Source: CAZMVY01 sp964569765
Lineage (GTDB): Bacteria; Planctomycetota; Phycisphaerae; UBA1845; PWPN01
DNA: 56,082 nucleotides
Direction: 5' to 3'
Assembly: GCA_964569765.1 (NCBI GenBank)
Contig: CAZMVY010000003.1
Location: forward strand, 1-56,082
Shown: piece after piece, positions 34,258 through 43,149 of the stretch
Layout of the letters: the number at the start of each line of letters is the position of its first letter
How positions within the stretch are numbered: position 1 is the stretch's first letter
Translations under genes and position numbers: made by a program
Notes under the pieces: generated by a model
The model's input: the letters and a program-made list of their open reading frames with translations, nothing else
What the model was told of the DNA's origin: nothing
Databases searched by the model: none

Positions 34258-35577
34258 ATGGTCACCCCTCGCACCGGTTCCTCAGGAATCTCGCAGGGGG
34301 ACCCTTTGCCTCGACCCGAGGCAACCCTCCATGCGGAAAACGCCCGCGCGCCGGTCGTCTTCCTGTCGGCCCTGGAGCCGAGCGCCGACCTGCACGCCGC
34401 CGAGCTTATCAGCGCGATCCGACGTCGTTGCCCCGATGCCCGGTTCGTCGGCTTGGGCGGACCCCGGATGCGGGCTGCCGGCTGCGAAACGCTGTGCGAC
34501 ATGACCAGCCGCTCTGCAATGCTGCTCGGCGCGGTCCGCATCGCGGGCGACGCCCTTCGCCTCCTTCAGCGCGTGGACCGGTTCTTCGCAGCCGGCGACG
34601 CCGACGTATTCGTGCCCGTGGACTCCCCCACCTTCAACCTCCCGCTGGCCCGACGCGCCAAGGCCAGAAGGCTGCCCGTCGTATACTACATTGCCCCGCA
34701 GGTATGGGCCTGGGCGGAGTTCCGTCTTCGCAAGGTGCGGCAGAGGACCGATCGGCTCGCGGTGATCCTCCCCTTTGAGGAAGCCTATTTCCGCTCTCAT
34801 TGCATCCCCGCGACATTCGTCGGTCATCCCCTGATGCAGTCGCTGCCACGCCACTCGCCGGAGGCGGGCCTCATCGATGAGTTCCGCGGTCTCGGCCGCC
34901 CCTTGATCGCATGCCTGCCGGGGTCGCGGCGGCACGTGGTCAATGAGGTCCTGCCCGGCCAGATCGACGTATGCCGCCGCATCCTGACCCGTTATCCCGA
35001 TGCTGGGTTTCTCTTCGCCGCCGCGAACGACGAACGGGTGCATGACATCCGGGCGGCACTTCGCGCCAGCGACCGCGCAACGGCCGGCAGCGGTCCCGCT
35101 TCGTCGCAGCCGCTGCCTTGTCGTATCGAGACCGGCCGCAACGCGGAGGTAATCCTGGCCGCCGACCTCGTGCTCGTCGCCTCGGGCACAGCCACGCTGG
35201 AGGTCGCCTATTACCGTCGCCCCATGATCGTCATGTACAACGCTTCCAAGTGGGGCTACCGACTCCTCGCCCGGTGGCTGATCCGCACCCCGCACCTGTC
35301 TCTGGTCAACATCCTTGCCGGGCGGGCCCTCGTGCCGGAGTTCATGCCCTATTTCGAATCGATCGAACCGATCGCGTCCGAGGCGCTCGATCTGCTCGGC
35401 AATCCGGCCCGGCGGGCGTCCATGACGGCGGGGCTTGATGCGCTGGTTCGGGACCTCGGCTCGCACCGGGCCGACGAGGAGGCGGCCGCCCTCGTCCTTG
35501 ATGCCTGCCGGGCAGCGTCGCCCGGCGTGCAGCGCATCCGGCCGGGCCCGGTCGGTTCGCGACACCGAATCTGGTAG
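34258..35577 (+). CDS. lpxB: Lipid-A-disaccharide synthase
   Basis: A 439-residue LpxB, the glycosyltransferase that joins UDP-2,3-diacylglucosamine and lipid X in lipid A synthesis. Early SALEPSADLHAAELI, FVGLGGPRMRAAGCE, the VPVDSPTFNLPLA segment, YYIAPQVWAWAEFR, TFVGHPL, CLPGSR and SGTATLE are all present. ATG at 34258 with GGGAG upstream is preferred to the further GTG at 34180. About 40 extra N-terminal residues precede the conserved region. Divergent from rpsB; other lpx genes are not in the window. Confidence 0.93.
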   Translation: MVTPRTGSSGISQGDPLPRPEATLHAENARAPVVFLSALEPSADLHAAELISAIRRRCPDARFVGLGGPRMRAAGCETLCDMTSRSAMLLGAVRIAGDALRLLQRVDRFFAAGDADVFVPVDSPTFNLPLARRAKARRLPVVYYIAPQVWAWAEFRLRKVRQRTDRLAVILPFEEAYFRSHCIPATFVGHPLMQSLPRHSPEAGLIDEFRGLGRPLIACLPGSRRHVVNEVLPGQIDVCRRILTRYPDAGFLFAAANDERVHDIRAALRASDRATAGSGPASSQPLPCRIETGRNAEVILAADLVLVASGTATLEVAYYRRPMIVMYNASKWGYRLLARWLIRTPHLSLVNILAGRALVPEFMPYFESIEPIASEALDLLGNPARRASMTAGLDALVRDLGSHRADEEAAALVLDACRAASPGVQRIRPGPVGSRHRIW

Positions 35578-35624
35578 GGCTTCGGCAGTCGCATATTCGC
35601 GTTGCCGGCAATACCATATAGGGG

Positions 35625-37055
35625 ATGACGCTGCGGCGGCGACTGCTCCTCGTTTACCTCATCATCGTGGTCTTGAGCTGCGCGACGGTCGCCATCGCCG
35701 TCAACGAACTGCTCTATTCGCGGCAGGTCGTAGACGACCTCGAGCGATGGCAGGATATCCTGTTGAACGTGCAGAGGCTCCGGACGGCCTTCGCGCGCAG
35801 CCTGTTGACGTATCCGCCCGAGGGAACGGCCACGCAACCCGCCGAAGGCGCATCCGCCGAGGACGATTTCGGCGCCCTTATCGCTCAGGTGCGGCGCGTG
35901 TACCGGCCGTACCCGCTCTTTATCGACCTGCGCGGGCTGCTGAGCCGCGTGCTCGAGGCCTACAACGTGTGGCGGGAGAAGGCCATCGCGGGCGATCCGC
36001 AGGCCCGCGACCAGGCAACGGTCGTCCACGAGTGGCTGAACATGCTCACGCGGCAGATCGTCGAACAACGCAACGCCCTCGTCGAATCGGCGCACGAGCA
36101 GAACCAGCGAACCCTTACCCTCCTGGTCGCAGTCGCAGGGCTGACGATCGCGCACCTGCTCATCGTGGGGGCGATTCTTCGCCGGTGGCTTCTGCGCCCG
36201 GTCCAGCAGCTCGGGCGTCAGGTGGCTGCGCTGGGCCGGGACGAACCGCCGCCGGAACCGCTCGTGGCCTCGCCGGCGGAACTGGCCGATCTGGCGAATG
36301 CGCTGGATCGCGCCCGTCTTTCGCTCGACGCGATGCGGCAGCGGCTCATCGAGTCGGAACGCATGACGACGCTGGGCCAACTGGCCGCGCAGCTCGCCCA
36401 TAACCTTCGCAACCCCCTGGCGAGCATCCGCGCCGCCGCCCAGATCGCCGCCAGGCGCGGTCGCGTCGACGACTACGCGAGCCAGCGACTGGGGGAAATC
36501 GTCAGCGCCGCCGACCGGCTCGCACGCTGGGTAACCGGCATGATGGAGTTTGCCCGTCCCCGGCCCGCCAGGCTCGAATCGCACGACGTCGTGCCGCTCT
36601 TCGGTCAGATCCGCGAAGCACTCGCCTCCGAACTCGCCGCGAAGGAAATCGTCCTCGAGATCGACGCACCGACCGAGGGCATCGCCGTGCCCCACGAGCC
36701 GTCTTCCCTCGAACAGGCGATCATCGCGGCGGTCGTCAACGCCATCGAGGCCTCCCCCATCGGCGGCCGGGTCACTCTGCGGGCGGAGCGGGTTAACGAC
36801 GCCGGCCCGACCGGCGGAGGTTGCCGGATCTCGATCATCGATCAGGGCAGCGGCCTGCCGGAAGGGCCGCCCGATCAGGTCTTCGAGCTGAGCTTCACAA
36901 CCAAGCAGACGGGCATGGGTCTGGGGCTGACGCTCGCACGCCAGGCCATCCAGCGACAGGGCGGCACGGCGACGGCGCGCCGGAACCCCGGCGGCGGTAC
37001 AATCATCGAGTTCCAACTGCCGGCACAAGCGCCGGAACCGGAGAATCCCGGGTGA
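35625..37055 (+). CDS. Membrane sensor histidine kinase
   Basis: A 476-residue HisKA/HATPase_c kinase. Membrane segments at about 8-28 and 165-185 flank a sensor region of roughly 135 residues, followed by a HAMP-like stretch. The H-box is AHNLRNPLASIR with H259; the N-box (VVNAIEA), G1 (IIDQGSGLP) and G2 (TGMGLGLTLAR) boxes are intact. It is 32 bases before an NtrC-type regulator and is presumably its partner. Confidence 0.92.
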   Translation: MTLRRRLLLVYLIIVVLSCATVAIAVNELLYSRQVVDDLERWQDILLNVQRLRTAFARSLLTYPPEGTATQPAEGASAEDDFGALIAQVRRVYRPYPLFIDLRGLLSRVLEAYNVWREKAIAGDPQARDQATVVHEWLNMLTRQIVEQRNALVESAHEQNQRTLTLLVAVAGLTIAHLLIVGAILRRWLLRPVQQLGRQVAALGRDEPPPEPLVASPAELADLANALDRARLSLDAMRQRLIESERMTTLGQLAAQLAHNLRNPLASIRAAAQIAARRGRVDDYASQRLGEIVSAADRLARWVTGMMEFARPRPARLESHDVVPLFGQIREALASELAAKEIVLEIDAPTEGIAVPHEPSSLEQAIIAAVVNAIEASPIGGRVTLRAERVNDAGPTGGGCRISIIDQGSGLPEGPPDQVFELSFTTKQTGMGLGLTLARQAIQRQGGTATARRNPGGGTIIEFQLPAQAPEPENPG

Positions 37056-37087
37056 CGAGACCCGATCGGTCAGTCTGAGGACGTAGC

Positions 37088-38518
37088 ATGCCTCGCATCC
37101 TCGTTGTGGAAGATGAAGCCGTCCTGGCCAACGCGATGGCCGACGCCCTGGCCGCCGCCGGCCACACCACGGACAAGGTCTACGCCGGCGAAAAGGTCCT
37201 GGCGAAGTGCCGCGAGTTCCTGCCGCAGATCGTGTTGCTGGACGTCCGCCTGGGCGGGGTCAGCGGCATCGACCTGCTCTCGAATATCAAGGCGGAGTGG
37301 CCGGAGACCGAAGTCGTCGTGCTCACCGCGTACGGAAGCGTCGAGATCGCCGTCGAGGCCATGAAGCGGGGAGCGGCGGAGTTCCTCACCAAGCCGATCG
37401 ACCTCGACGTTCTGACCGCCAAGGTGGGCAGCGTGTGGTCGGCCTTGCAGGCCCGGCGGCGTCTGGAGCAGTTCGAGACGGCCCAGCATGAGCGACTCAA
37501 GCAGATCCAGTTCCTCGGCGAGTGCCCGGCCATACAGGAAATTCGACGGCTCGTCGACCGGCTTGCCGAGCGAAGCGCAGCGGCCGCGGCGCCCCCGACA
37601 TCCATCCTCCTGACCGGGGAAACCGGGACCGGCAAGGACCTCCTCGCCGCCCTGCTGCACTCGCGCCTGCCGCAACGGCAGGGACCCTTCGTGACCGTGA
37701 ACTGCGCAGCCGTCCCCGCCGAACTCTTCGAGTCGGAATTGTTCGGCCACAAACGCGGCTCCTTCAGCGGCGCGACGGCGGACAAGGTCGGGCTCTTCGA
37801 AACGGCCGATGGCGGCACGCTCATGCTCGACGAAATCGCCGATATGCCGCCGGCCCTTCAGCCCAAACTCCTGCGGGCCATCGAAACGCAGACCATCCGC
37901 CGGATCGGCGAGACGCGCGACCGGGAGGTCCGCCTGTGCGTTATTGCCGCCACCAACCGCGACCTCGAGAAGGCCGTCGCCGAGCACCGGTTCCGTCAGG
38001 ACCTGTACTTCCGCCTGAAGGTCGTCACGATTGAACTGCCCCCTCTGCGTCAGCGCGGGGCGGACATCCTGCTGCTCGCCAACCACTTCTGCGCGATGCT
38101 GGCCGCCCGGTATTCGCTGCCCGGTCTGCGCCTCGCGGAGGAAACCCGGGAAGCGATCGGCCGCTACCCGTGGCCGGGGAATGTTCGCGAACTGCTTAAC
38201 GCCTTGGAGCATGCGGCTCTGGTCGGCGCAGGGCGAGAGATCACCCCGGCCGACCTGCGACTGTCGGCCGACGCCCGGCCGGTCCGGCCGGCCACCCTTG
38301 CCGAACAACTCCTCGCGAACTTGGCCGCTGGGCAGGCAATCGACCTGGAACGGCTCGAGAAGGCCGTTATCGAACAGGCGCTTCAGCAGACCGGCGGGAA
38401 CGTTTCGGCGGCGGCGAGGCTGCTTTCCATCGGACGGGAAGCAATGCGATACAGGATGGGGAAGTTTAACCTCAGCGTCGAGCCTGCCTCCGACCCATCG
38501 ACGGAGTCTGGTGGATAG
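37088..38518 (+). CDS. NtrC-family sigma-54-dependent response regulator
   Basis: A 476-residue regulator: receiver domain with phosphoacceptor D52, a sigma-54 AAA+ domain with Walker A G177ETGTGKD and Walker B LMLDEIAD, and a Fis-type helix-turn-helix ending at NVSAAARLLSIGREAMRYRM. The sigma-54 contact loop reads G224-S-F-S-G-A instead of GAFTGA, with Thr replaced by Ser. GAGGA precedes the ATG. A textbook sigma-54 promoter and two dyads lie directly downstream, before a prepilin-like gene, the likely target. Confidence 0.94.
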   Translation: MPRILVVEDEAVLANAMADALAAAGHTTDKVYAGEKVLAKCREFLPQIVLLDVRLGGVSGIDLLSNIKAEWPETEVVVLTAYGSVEIAVEAMKRGAAEFLTKPIDLDVLTAKVGSVWSALQARRRLEQFETAQHERLKQIQFLGECPAIQEIRRLVDRLAERSAAAAAPPTSILLTGETGTGKDLLAALLHSRLPQRQGPFVTVNCAAVPAELFESELFGHKRGSFSGATADKVGLFETADGGTLMLDEIADMPPALQPKLLRAIETQTIRRIGETRDREVRLCVIAATNRDLEKAVAEHRFRQDLYFRLKVVTIELPPLRQRGADILLLANHFCAMLAARYSLPGLRLAEETREAIGRYPWPGNVRELLNALEHAALVGAGREITPADLRLSADARPVRPATLAEQLLANLAAGQAIDLERLEKAVIEQALQQTGGNVSAAARLLSIGREAMRYRMGKFNLSVEPASDPSTESGG

Positions 38519-38544
38519 CAACCACCCTGGTTCATTTGCACCAG
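38510..38544. promoter_or_regulatory. Two dyads, candidate activator sites for the sigma-54 promoter
   Basis: GGTGG (38510-38514) faces CCACC (38522-38526) across 7 bases, and CTGGT (38527-38531) faces ACCAG (38540-38544) across 8. They lie about 75-110 bases before the predicted start, where NtrC-type activators usually bind. The first overlaps the regulator stop codon. Confidence 0.4.
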
Positions 38545-38593
38545 AACAACCCGCGTCGACCCGCCCGCCCGCTTCCGCATAGAGGTGAGCGCG

Positions 38594-38609
38594 TGGCACG
38601 CCCCTTGCA
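38594..38609 (+). promoter_or_regulatory. Sigma-54 (-24/-12) promoter
   Basis: TGGCACG, four bases, TTGCA: a full match to the sigma-54 consensus with the correct GG-to-GC spacing. Transcription would start near 38620, 48 bases before the prepilin-like gene. A sigma-54 activator is encoded immediately upstream. Confidence 0.9.
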
Positions 38610-38667
38610 TAGCGATCCTTTGCGAAATGGTACCGACATGGCCAGTTGGTTCAAAGGAGGCTGAAAA

Positions 38668-39669
38668 ATGAATCGTTCAGCGAAGCAGATCGGGCGGGCG
38701 GGCTTTACGCTCATCGAGTTGCTCGTCGTCGTGGCGATTATCGCCCTGCTCATCAGCATTCTCTTGCCGTCGCTGGCAGCGGCCCGCGAGCAGGCCAAAC
38801 GATCGGCGTGTGCGGCGAACCTCAAGGGCATCGCATTCGCATGCCTGACCTACGCAGAAGACAGCAAGCAGGGCGTCCTGCCCTCCTATACCCAGACCGG
38901 CGGCACCAAGCAGGTGGCCCGCGTGGGCAAGAACCGGACGCTGCCCACCAAGACCGCCGGCGAGTGCGAAAGCAACTCGCGGTGCTACTTCGCGCTTGTG
39001 CTGAACAAGTCGACGCAGCCGAAGATCTATCTCTGCCCGAGTGCCATGGGAATCGTGGATCACAAGTACGACAAGGCTGACGCCCTCCGCGTGGGCACGG
39101 ATAACCCCGTTTACGACTTCAGCGGGCACGTCGGCAGCCGACCGACGGAGATGGACCGGTTCAGCTATTCGTTCTCGAACAACGTGGTGGAAGTCTCCTC
39201 CAGCGGGGGTGTCATGGGCATCGCCACCAAGAACACCAACGATCCCCGCAAGGCCATCCTGGCGGATCGCAACCCGTACTGCAACAAGGTGACAGCGGGC
39301 GCGGTCGACGAGGGACTGTATGAGTACCAGACCGGCGGCGTGGACGATCCCGGGGACGCTCCGCTTCAGCCGCCCCTCCTGAACGGCGTGCCGAACCCGA
39401 ATTACAACGCCGCGCTTGTGATGAAAGGAAACTCTCGAAACCACCGGCAGCAGGGCCAGAACGTGGCCTATCTCGACGGACACGCCAAGTGGTCGAAGAC
39501 GCCGCGGGCGGGAGCCGACGACGACTTCATCTGGACGCCCTCGAAGCAGAGCACAAACAACAACGTCGTGGGGTACATCGACGTCAAGCCCAGTGAGATG
39601 ACGGCGTCCCAGTTCGGTCAGCAGAAGGCGCCTCCGGGCGCCCAGACCGACTCGTTCCTGGTGCCGTAA
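38668..39669 (+). CDS. Prepilin-type N-terminal cleavage/methylation domain protein
   Basis: A 333-residue prepilin-like protein: basic leader, then GFTLIELLVVVAIIALLISILLPSL with cleavage expected after the Gly, a globular domain with several cysteines, and the late motif VAYLDGHAKW. AAAGGAGG lies 8 bases before the ATG. It is transcribed alone from a sigma-54 promoter and ends at a strong terminator, so its expression is probably controlled by the kinase/regulator pair upstream. It resembles the 22087-22878 product in layout, not in detail. Confidence 0.88.
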   Translation: MNRSAKQIGRAGFTLIELLVVVAIIALLISILLPSLAAAREQAKRSACAANLKGIAFACLTYAEDSKQGVLPSYTQTGGTKQVARVGKNRTLPTKTAGECESNSRCYFALVLNKSTQPKIYLCPSAMGIVDHKYDKADALRVGTDNPVYDFSGHVGSRPTEMDRFSYSFSNNVVEVSSSGGVMGIATKNTNDPRKAILADRNPYCNKVTAGAVDEGLYEYQTGGVDDPGDAPLQPPLLNGVPNPNYNAALVMKGNSRNHRQQGQNVAYLDGHAKWSKTPRAGADDDFIWTPSKQSTNNNVVGYIDVKPSEMTASQFGQQKAPPGAQTDSFLVP

Positions 39670-39714
39670 CGAACCGGCGGCTCGAACGAAACGATTCTCT
39701 TCCCCTGGCATCGT

Positions 39715-39751
39715 GACGGGGCGTTGCGGATGCATCGCCCCGTCGCTTTTT
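39715..39751 (+). terminator. Intrinsic terminator after the sigma-54-driven prepilin gene
   Basis: A perfect 9-bp stem, GACGGGGCG and CGCCCCGTC, with a 12-base loop, is followed after two bases by five T. Confidence 0.9.
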
Positions 39752-39890
39752 GCACACGGCAAGTCCGCCCGTTTCGCCTCGCTCCATCCGCGGCAACCGG
39801 CACTCGGTCGGCGAGCCGGCCGGATGCCACCCGTTCGGTTTCCGGCCCAGTTCGTCGAGCACCAGGCCCGGAAGCGCCCGACGGCGCCTC

Positions 39891-39919
39891 TTGACAGAGC
39901 CGCCGAGGCGGACTAGCTT
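39891..39919 (+). promoter_or_regulatory. Promoter of the rpmF-plsX-fab operon
   Basis: A consensus TTGACA at 39891-39896 is followed after 17 bases by TAGCTT (half match). The start near 39926 gives a leader of about 100 bases before rpmF. The region 39752-39890 shows no gene; the usual DUF177 (yceD) gene before rpmF is missing. Confidence 0.65.
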
Positions 39920-40027
39920 GTGGGGCTTGCGATGGAGGCCCAGCCGGAGCGGTATGCGTCCGCGACGTGCCTCCCGGAACTCAATGTTTCGTCGTTATTG
40001 GCTGTTGCGCTGGCGCCAGGAGCTTCC

Positions 40028-40213
40028 GTGCTACCTATTAGGAAAATATCAAAGGTACGTTCCCGGACGCGACGCTCCCATCACGCGTTGCGGGCCCCGA
40101 ATCTCGTGCCCTGTCCGAAGTGCGGACAGGCGAAGCGGCCGCACGCGGCGTGCTCGAACTGCGGCTACGCGAGCGCGAAGGTAGCGCTTCCGACGGAATC
40201 CGAGGAGTCCTGA
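40028..40213 (+). CDS. rpmF: 50S ribosomal protein L32
   Basis: A 61-residue L32 from a GTG start with CAGGAG 6 bases upstream. RKISKVRSRTRRSHHALRAPNLVPCP is the L32 signature region, and the zinc ribbon CPKCG...CSNCG has all four cysteines. It opens the fatty-acid operon, 5 bases before plsX, a conserved arrangement. Confidence 0.93.
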   Translation: MLPIRKISKVRSRTRRSHHALRAPNLVPCPKCGQAKRPHAACSNCGYASAKVALPTESEES

Positions 40214-40218
40214 CCTCG

Positions 40219-41211
40219 ATGCGAATCGGGATCGATGCCATGGGCGGCGACCACGCCCCGCACGAAATCGTGCGCGGCGCCGTCGAGGGTCTCGCCTCGG
40301 CCAACGGCAGCGAACTCGTTCTGATCGGCGACGAGCGGGCGATCCGCGCGGAACTGGACAAGCTCACCGGATGGCAGGATCGCGTGGAGATCGTCCCCAC
40401 GACCGAAGTCATCGGGATGGACGAAAGTCCCGTTGAGGCCGTCCGCAGGAAAAAGAACTCGTCGATCGTACGGCTGGCCGCGATGGCGGCCGAAAAGACC
40501 GTCGATGCCGTCATCAGCGCCGGCAATACTGGAGCCTGCGCGGCAGCGTGCCAGCTCAAGATCCAGCCGATCCGCGGCGTCCACCGACCGGGGATCGCCG
40601 TCGTCATCCCGTCCTTCCACGGACCGCTGGTCGTCTGCGACGTGGGGGCCAATATCGCTGCCAAGCCCAAACATCTCCACCAGTACGCCATCATGGCGTC
40701 GCTGTACGCACGCGAGCTGCTGGGCGTTGCCGATCCGCGTGTCGGTCTCCTGTCCGTCGGCGAGGAGGACGCGAAAGGGACGTGCGTGGTGAAAAAGGCC
40801 CATGAGCTGCTTCGCGCGGAACGGGCGGTGCATTTCATCGGCAACGTGGAAGGGCGCGACCTCTTTCGCGGGTCCGTCGATGTGGTCATCTGTGATGGCT
40901 TCGTAGGAAACATCGTGCTGAAACTCACCGAAGGTCTGGCCGAAGGTCTGTTCAAGACGATCTCCGCGGAAATCGCCGCGGCGATGCCGCACCTGGCCGA
41001 GGAGTTCAAACCGGTCGTGACGAAAGTATGGAGCAGCCACGATTACAGCGAGTACGGCGGGGCGCCCCTCCTGGGAGTTGACGGGATCTGCATCATCTGT
41101 CACGGCAGGAGCGATCATCGCGCGATCCGCAACGCCGTCCGGGTCGCCTCGAACTTCGTCGAGCGACGATTGAACACCGTGATTGCCGAAGGCCTGGCGA
41201 AGGGGCGATGA
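40219..41211 (+). CDS. plsX: Phosphate acyltransferase PlsX
   Basis: A 330-residue PlsX, which makes acyl-phosphate from acyl-ACP for phospholipid synthesis. RIGIDAMGGDHAP at the N-terminus, SAGNTGA, DVGAN and CDGFVGNIVLKL are diagnostic. The ATG at 40219 follows the rpmF stop by 5 bases. Length and motifs are normal. Confidence 0.96.
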   Translation: MRIGIDAMGGDHAPHEIVRGAVEGLASANGSELVLIGDERAIRAELDKLTGWQDRVEIVPTTEVIGMDESPVEAVRRKKNSSIVRLAAMAAEKTVDAVISAGNTGACAAACQLKIQPIRGVHRPGIAVVIPSFHGPLVVCDVGANIAAKPKHLHQYAIMASLYARELLGVADPRVGLLSVGEEDAKGTCVVKKAHELLRAERAVHFIGNVEGRDLFRGSVDVVICDGFVGNIVLKLTEGLAEGLFKTISAEIAAAMPHLAEEFKPVVTKVWSSHDYSEYGGAPLLGVDGICIICHGRSDHRAIRNAVRVASNFVERRLNTVIAEGLAKGR

Positions 41212-41218
41212 AGGCGGC

Positions 41219-42211
41219 ATGACAACCTATCTTGCGATCTCCATCCGCGGCACCGGCCGTGCGGTCCCCGACCGGGTTCTGAGCAACGCCGATCTCGAGA
41301 GGACGCTGGACACCACGGACGAGTGGATCGTCACGCGCACCGGCATCCGCGAGCGGCGGATCGTTGCCGACGGCCAGAGCACCCTGACACTCGCCCTCGA
41401 GGCATCTGAGAAAGCCCTGCAGGACGCCGGCATGCGTGCCTCCGACCTCGACCTGATCCTCCTCGCCACGATCTCCCCGGAATACCCGTTCCCCGCGACG
41501 GCGTGCTTTCTGCAGGACAAGCTCGGCGCGAGCAACGTCCCGGCCTACGACATCTCGGCCGCGTGCAGCGGGTTCGTGTACGGCCTCATCAACGCCGCAC
41601 ACTTCGTGCATCAGGGCACGTATCGGAACGTTCTCGTAGTCGGCGCGGAGTGCATGTCGCGGTTCACCGATTACCAGGACCGGGGCACGTGCATCCTCTT
41701 CGGTGACGGCGCCGGCGCCGCGATCATCGGGCCGGCGGAGCAGAACGGACAGGGCATCTATCACTGCCAGATGGGCGCGGACGGCAGCGGGGCGGAGATG
41801 ATCTGCTGCCCGGGCGGCGGGGCCCGCGAGCCTGCCAGCCAGCGAACCGTGGACCAGCGGATGCACTTTCTCAAGATGCGCGGGCGCGAGGTCTACAAGT
41901 TTGCCGTCACGAAGATGCAGGAGGTGATCGAGCAGGCGATGGCATCGCAGAACCTCGGGCCCGACGACATCGCGATGGTCATTCCGCACCAGTCGAATCT
42001 GCGGATCATCGAATCGGCCACGCAGAAGCTTCGCTTTCCGCCGGAAAAGGTTTATATCAACATCGACCGGTACGGGAACACATCCGGCGCCTCGGTGCCG
42101 GTCGCATTGGACGAGGTTCTGCGGGACGGAAAGGTCAAGCGGGGGCAGTGGTTGCTCCTGGTGGCCTTTGGCGCGGGACTCACGTGGGCATCGGCCCTGA
42201 TCAAGGTCTGA
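41219..42211 (+). CDS. fabH: 3-oxoacyl-ACP synthase III
   Basis: A 330-residue KAS III that starts fatty-acid synthesis by condensing acetyl-CoA with malonyl-ACP. The Cys-His-Asn triad is C119 (SAACSGF), H257 (PHQSNLRI) and N287 (GNTSGAS). The motif TRTGIRERR is also present. It starts 7 bases after plsX and its stop shares a base with the fabD start (TGATG). Confidence 0.96.
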   Translation: MTTYLAISIRGTGRAVPDRVLSNADLERTLDTTDEWIVTRTGIRERRIVADGQSTLTLALEASEKALQDAGMRASDLDLILLATISPEYPFPATACFLQDKLGASNVPAYDISAACSGFVYGLINAAHFVHQGTYRNVLVVGAECMSRFTDYQDRGTCILFGDGAGAAIIGPAEQNGQGIYHCQMGADGSGAEMICCPGGGAREPASQRTVDQRMHFLKMRGREVYKFAVTKMQEVIEQAMASQNLGPDDIAMVIPHQSNLRIIESATQKLRFPPEKVYINIDRYGNTSGASVPVALDEVLRDGKVKRGQWLLLVAFGAGLTWASALIKV

Positions 42212-43149
42212 TGGGCAAGAAGGCAGCACTGTTTCCAGGGCAGGGATCCCAGAGCGTCGGCATGGGCCGCGACGTCGTCGAGGCTTACCCCGTCGCCCGG
42301 AAGGTCTTTGACGACGCCGACCGGATCCTGGGCATCGATCTGTCGTCCGCCTGCTTCAACGGCCCCGCCGAGACGCTCGAGGCGACCGATGTGCAGCAAC
42401 CGGCGATCTTCACGACCAGCGTGGCCGTCTGGCACGCCCTGTGCGAGGCCGTGCCGGGGGCGTGCGTGTTCGACGCGATGGCCGGGCTGAGTCTGGGCGA
42501 GTACACGGCGCTGCATCTGGCCGGCGCCATGAGCTTCGAAGACGCCTTGCGCGTCGTGCAGCGGCGCGGCCAACTGATGCAGGAAGCGGCCCTGGCGCAG
42601 TCCGGCGGCATGGTCAGCGTCGTGGGCCTGGACGAGCAGAACGTGCAGGCGCTCTGCGAGGAGGCGTCGTCGGCCGGCGCGGTCCGCCCGGCCAACTTCA
42701 ATGCGCCGGGCCAGATCGTCGTCTCCGGGACCAGGGCCGGCTGCGACCGGATCCTGACCCTGGTCGAGCAGCAGGGCGGACGGGCCGTGCCGCTCAAGGT
42801 GGCCGGCGCCTTCCATTCACCCCTGATGCAGTCCGCTGCCGACGGCCTGCGCGAGGCTCTCGAGCGCGTCGACATCCGGGCGCCTGCGGTCCCGGTGATC
42901 GCCAACCTCAACGGCGAGCCCCACGGCGATCCCGCGACGATCCGGGACCGTCTGGTGCAACAACTGGTGCAGCCGGTACAATGGCATCGCTCGATCGAGC
43001 GGTTGATCCAGGGCGGATTCGATCGCTTCGTGGAGATCGGGCCCGGGCGCGTTCTGACGGGGCTGATGCGCCGGATCAGCCGGGGCGTCTCGGCCACGAA
43101 CGTAAGCGACGCCGCCGGTATACAGAGAATCAAGGAGGAGGCCGTATGA
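42211..43149 (+). CDS. fabD: Malonyl-CoA:ACP transacylase
   Basis: A 312-residue FabD. The N-terminal FPGQGSQSVGMG, nucleophile S94 in GLSLGEYTAL and H202 in GAFHSPLM are the expected active-site features. Its ATG overlaps the fabH stop, and its own stop overlaps the fabG start by 4 bases (ATGA), so all three are coupled. Confidence 0.96.
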   Translation: MGKKAALFPGQGSQSVGMGRDVVEAYPVARKVFDDADRILGIDLSSACFNGPAETLEATDVQQPAIFTTSVAVWHALCEAVPGACVFDAMAGLSLGEYTALHLAGAMSFEDALRVVQRRGQLMQEAALAQSGGMVSVVGLDEQNVQALCEEASSAGAVRPANFNAPGQIVVSGTRAGCDRILTLVEQQGGRAVPLKVAGAFHSPLMQSAADGLREALERVDIRAPAVPVIANLNGEPHGDPATIRDRLVQQLVQPVQWHRSIERLIQGGFDRFVEIGPGRVLTGLMRRISRGVSATNVSDAAGIQRIKEEAV

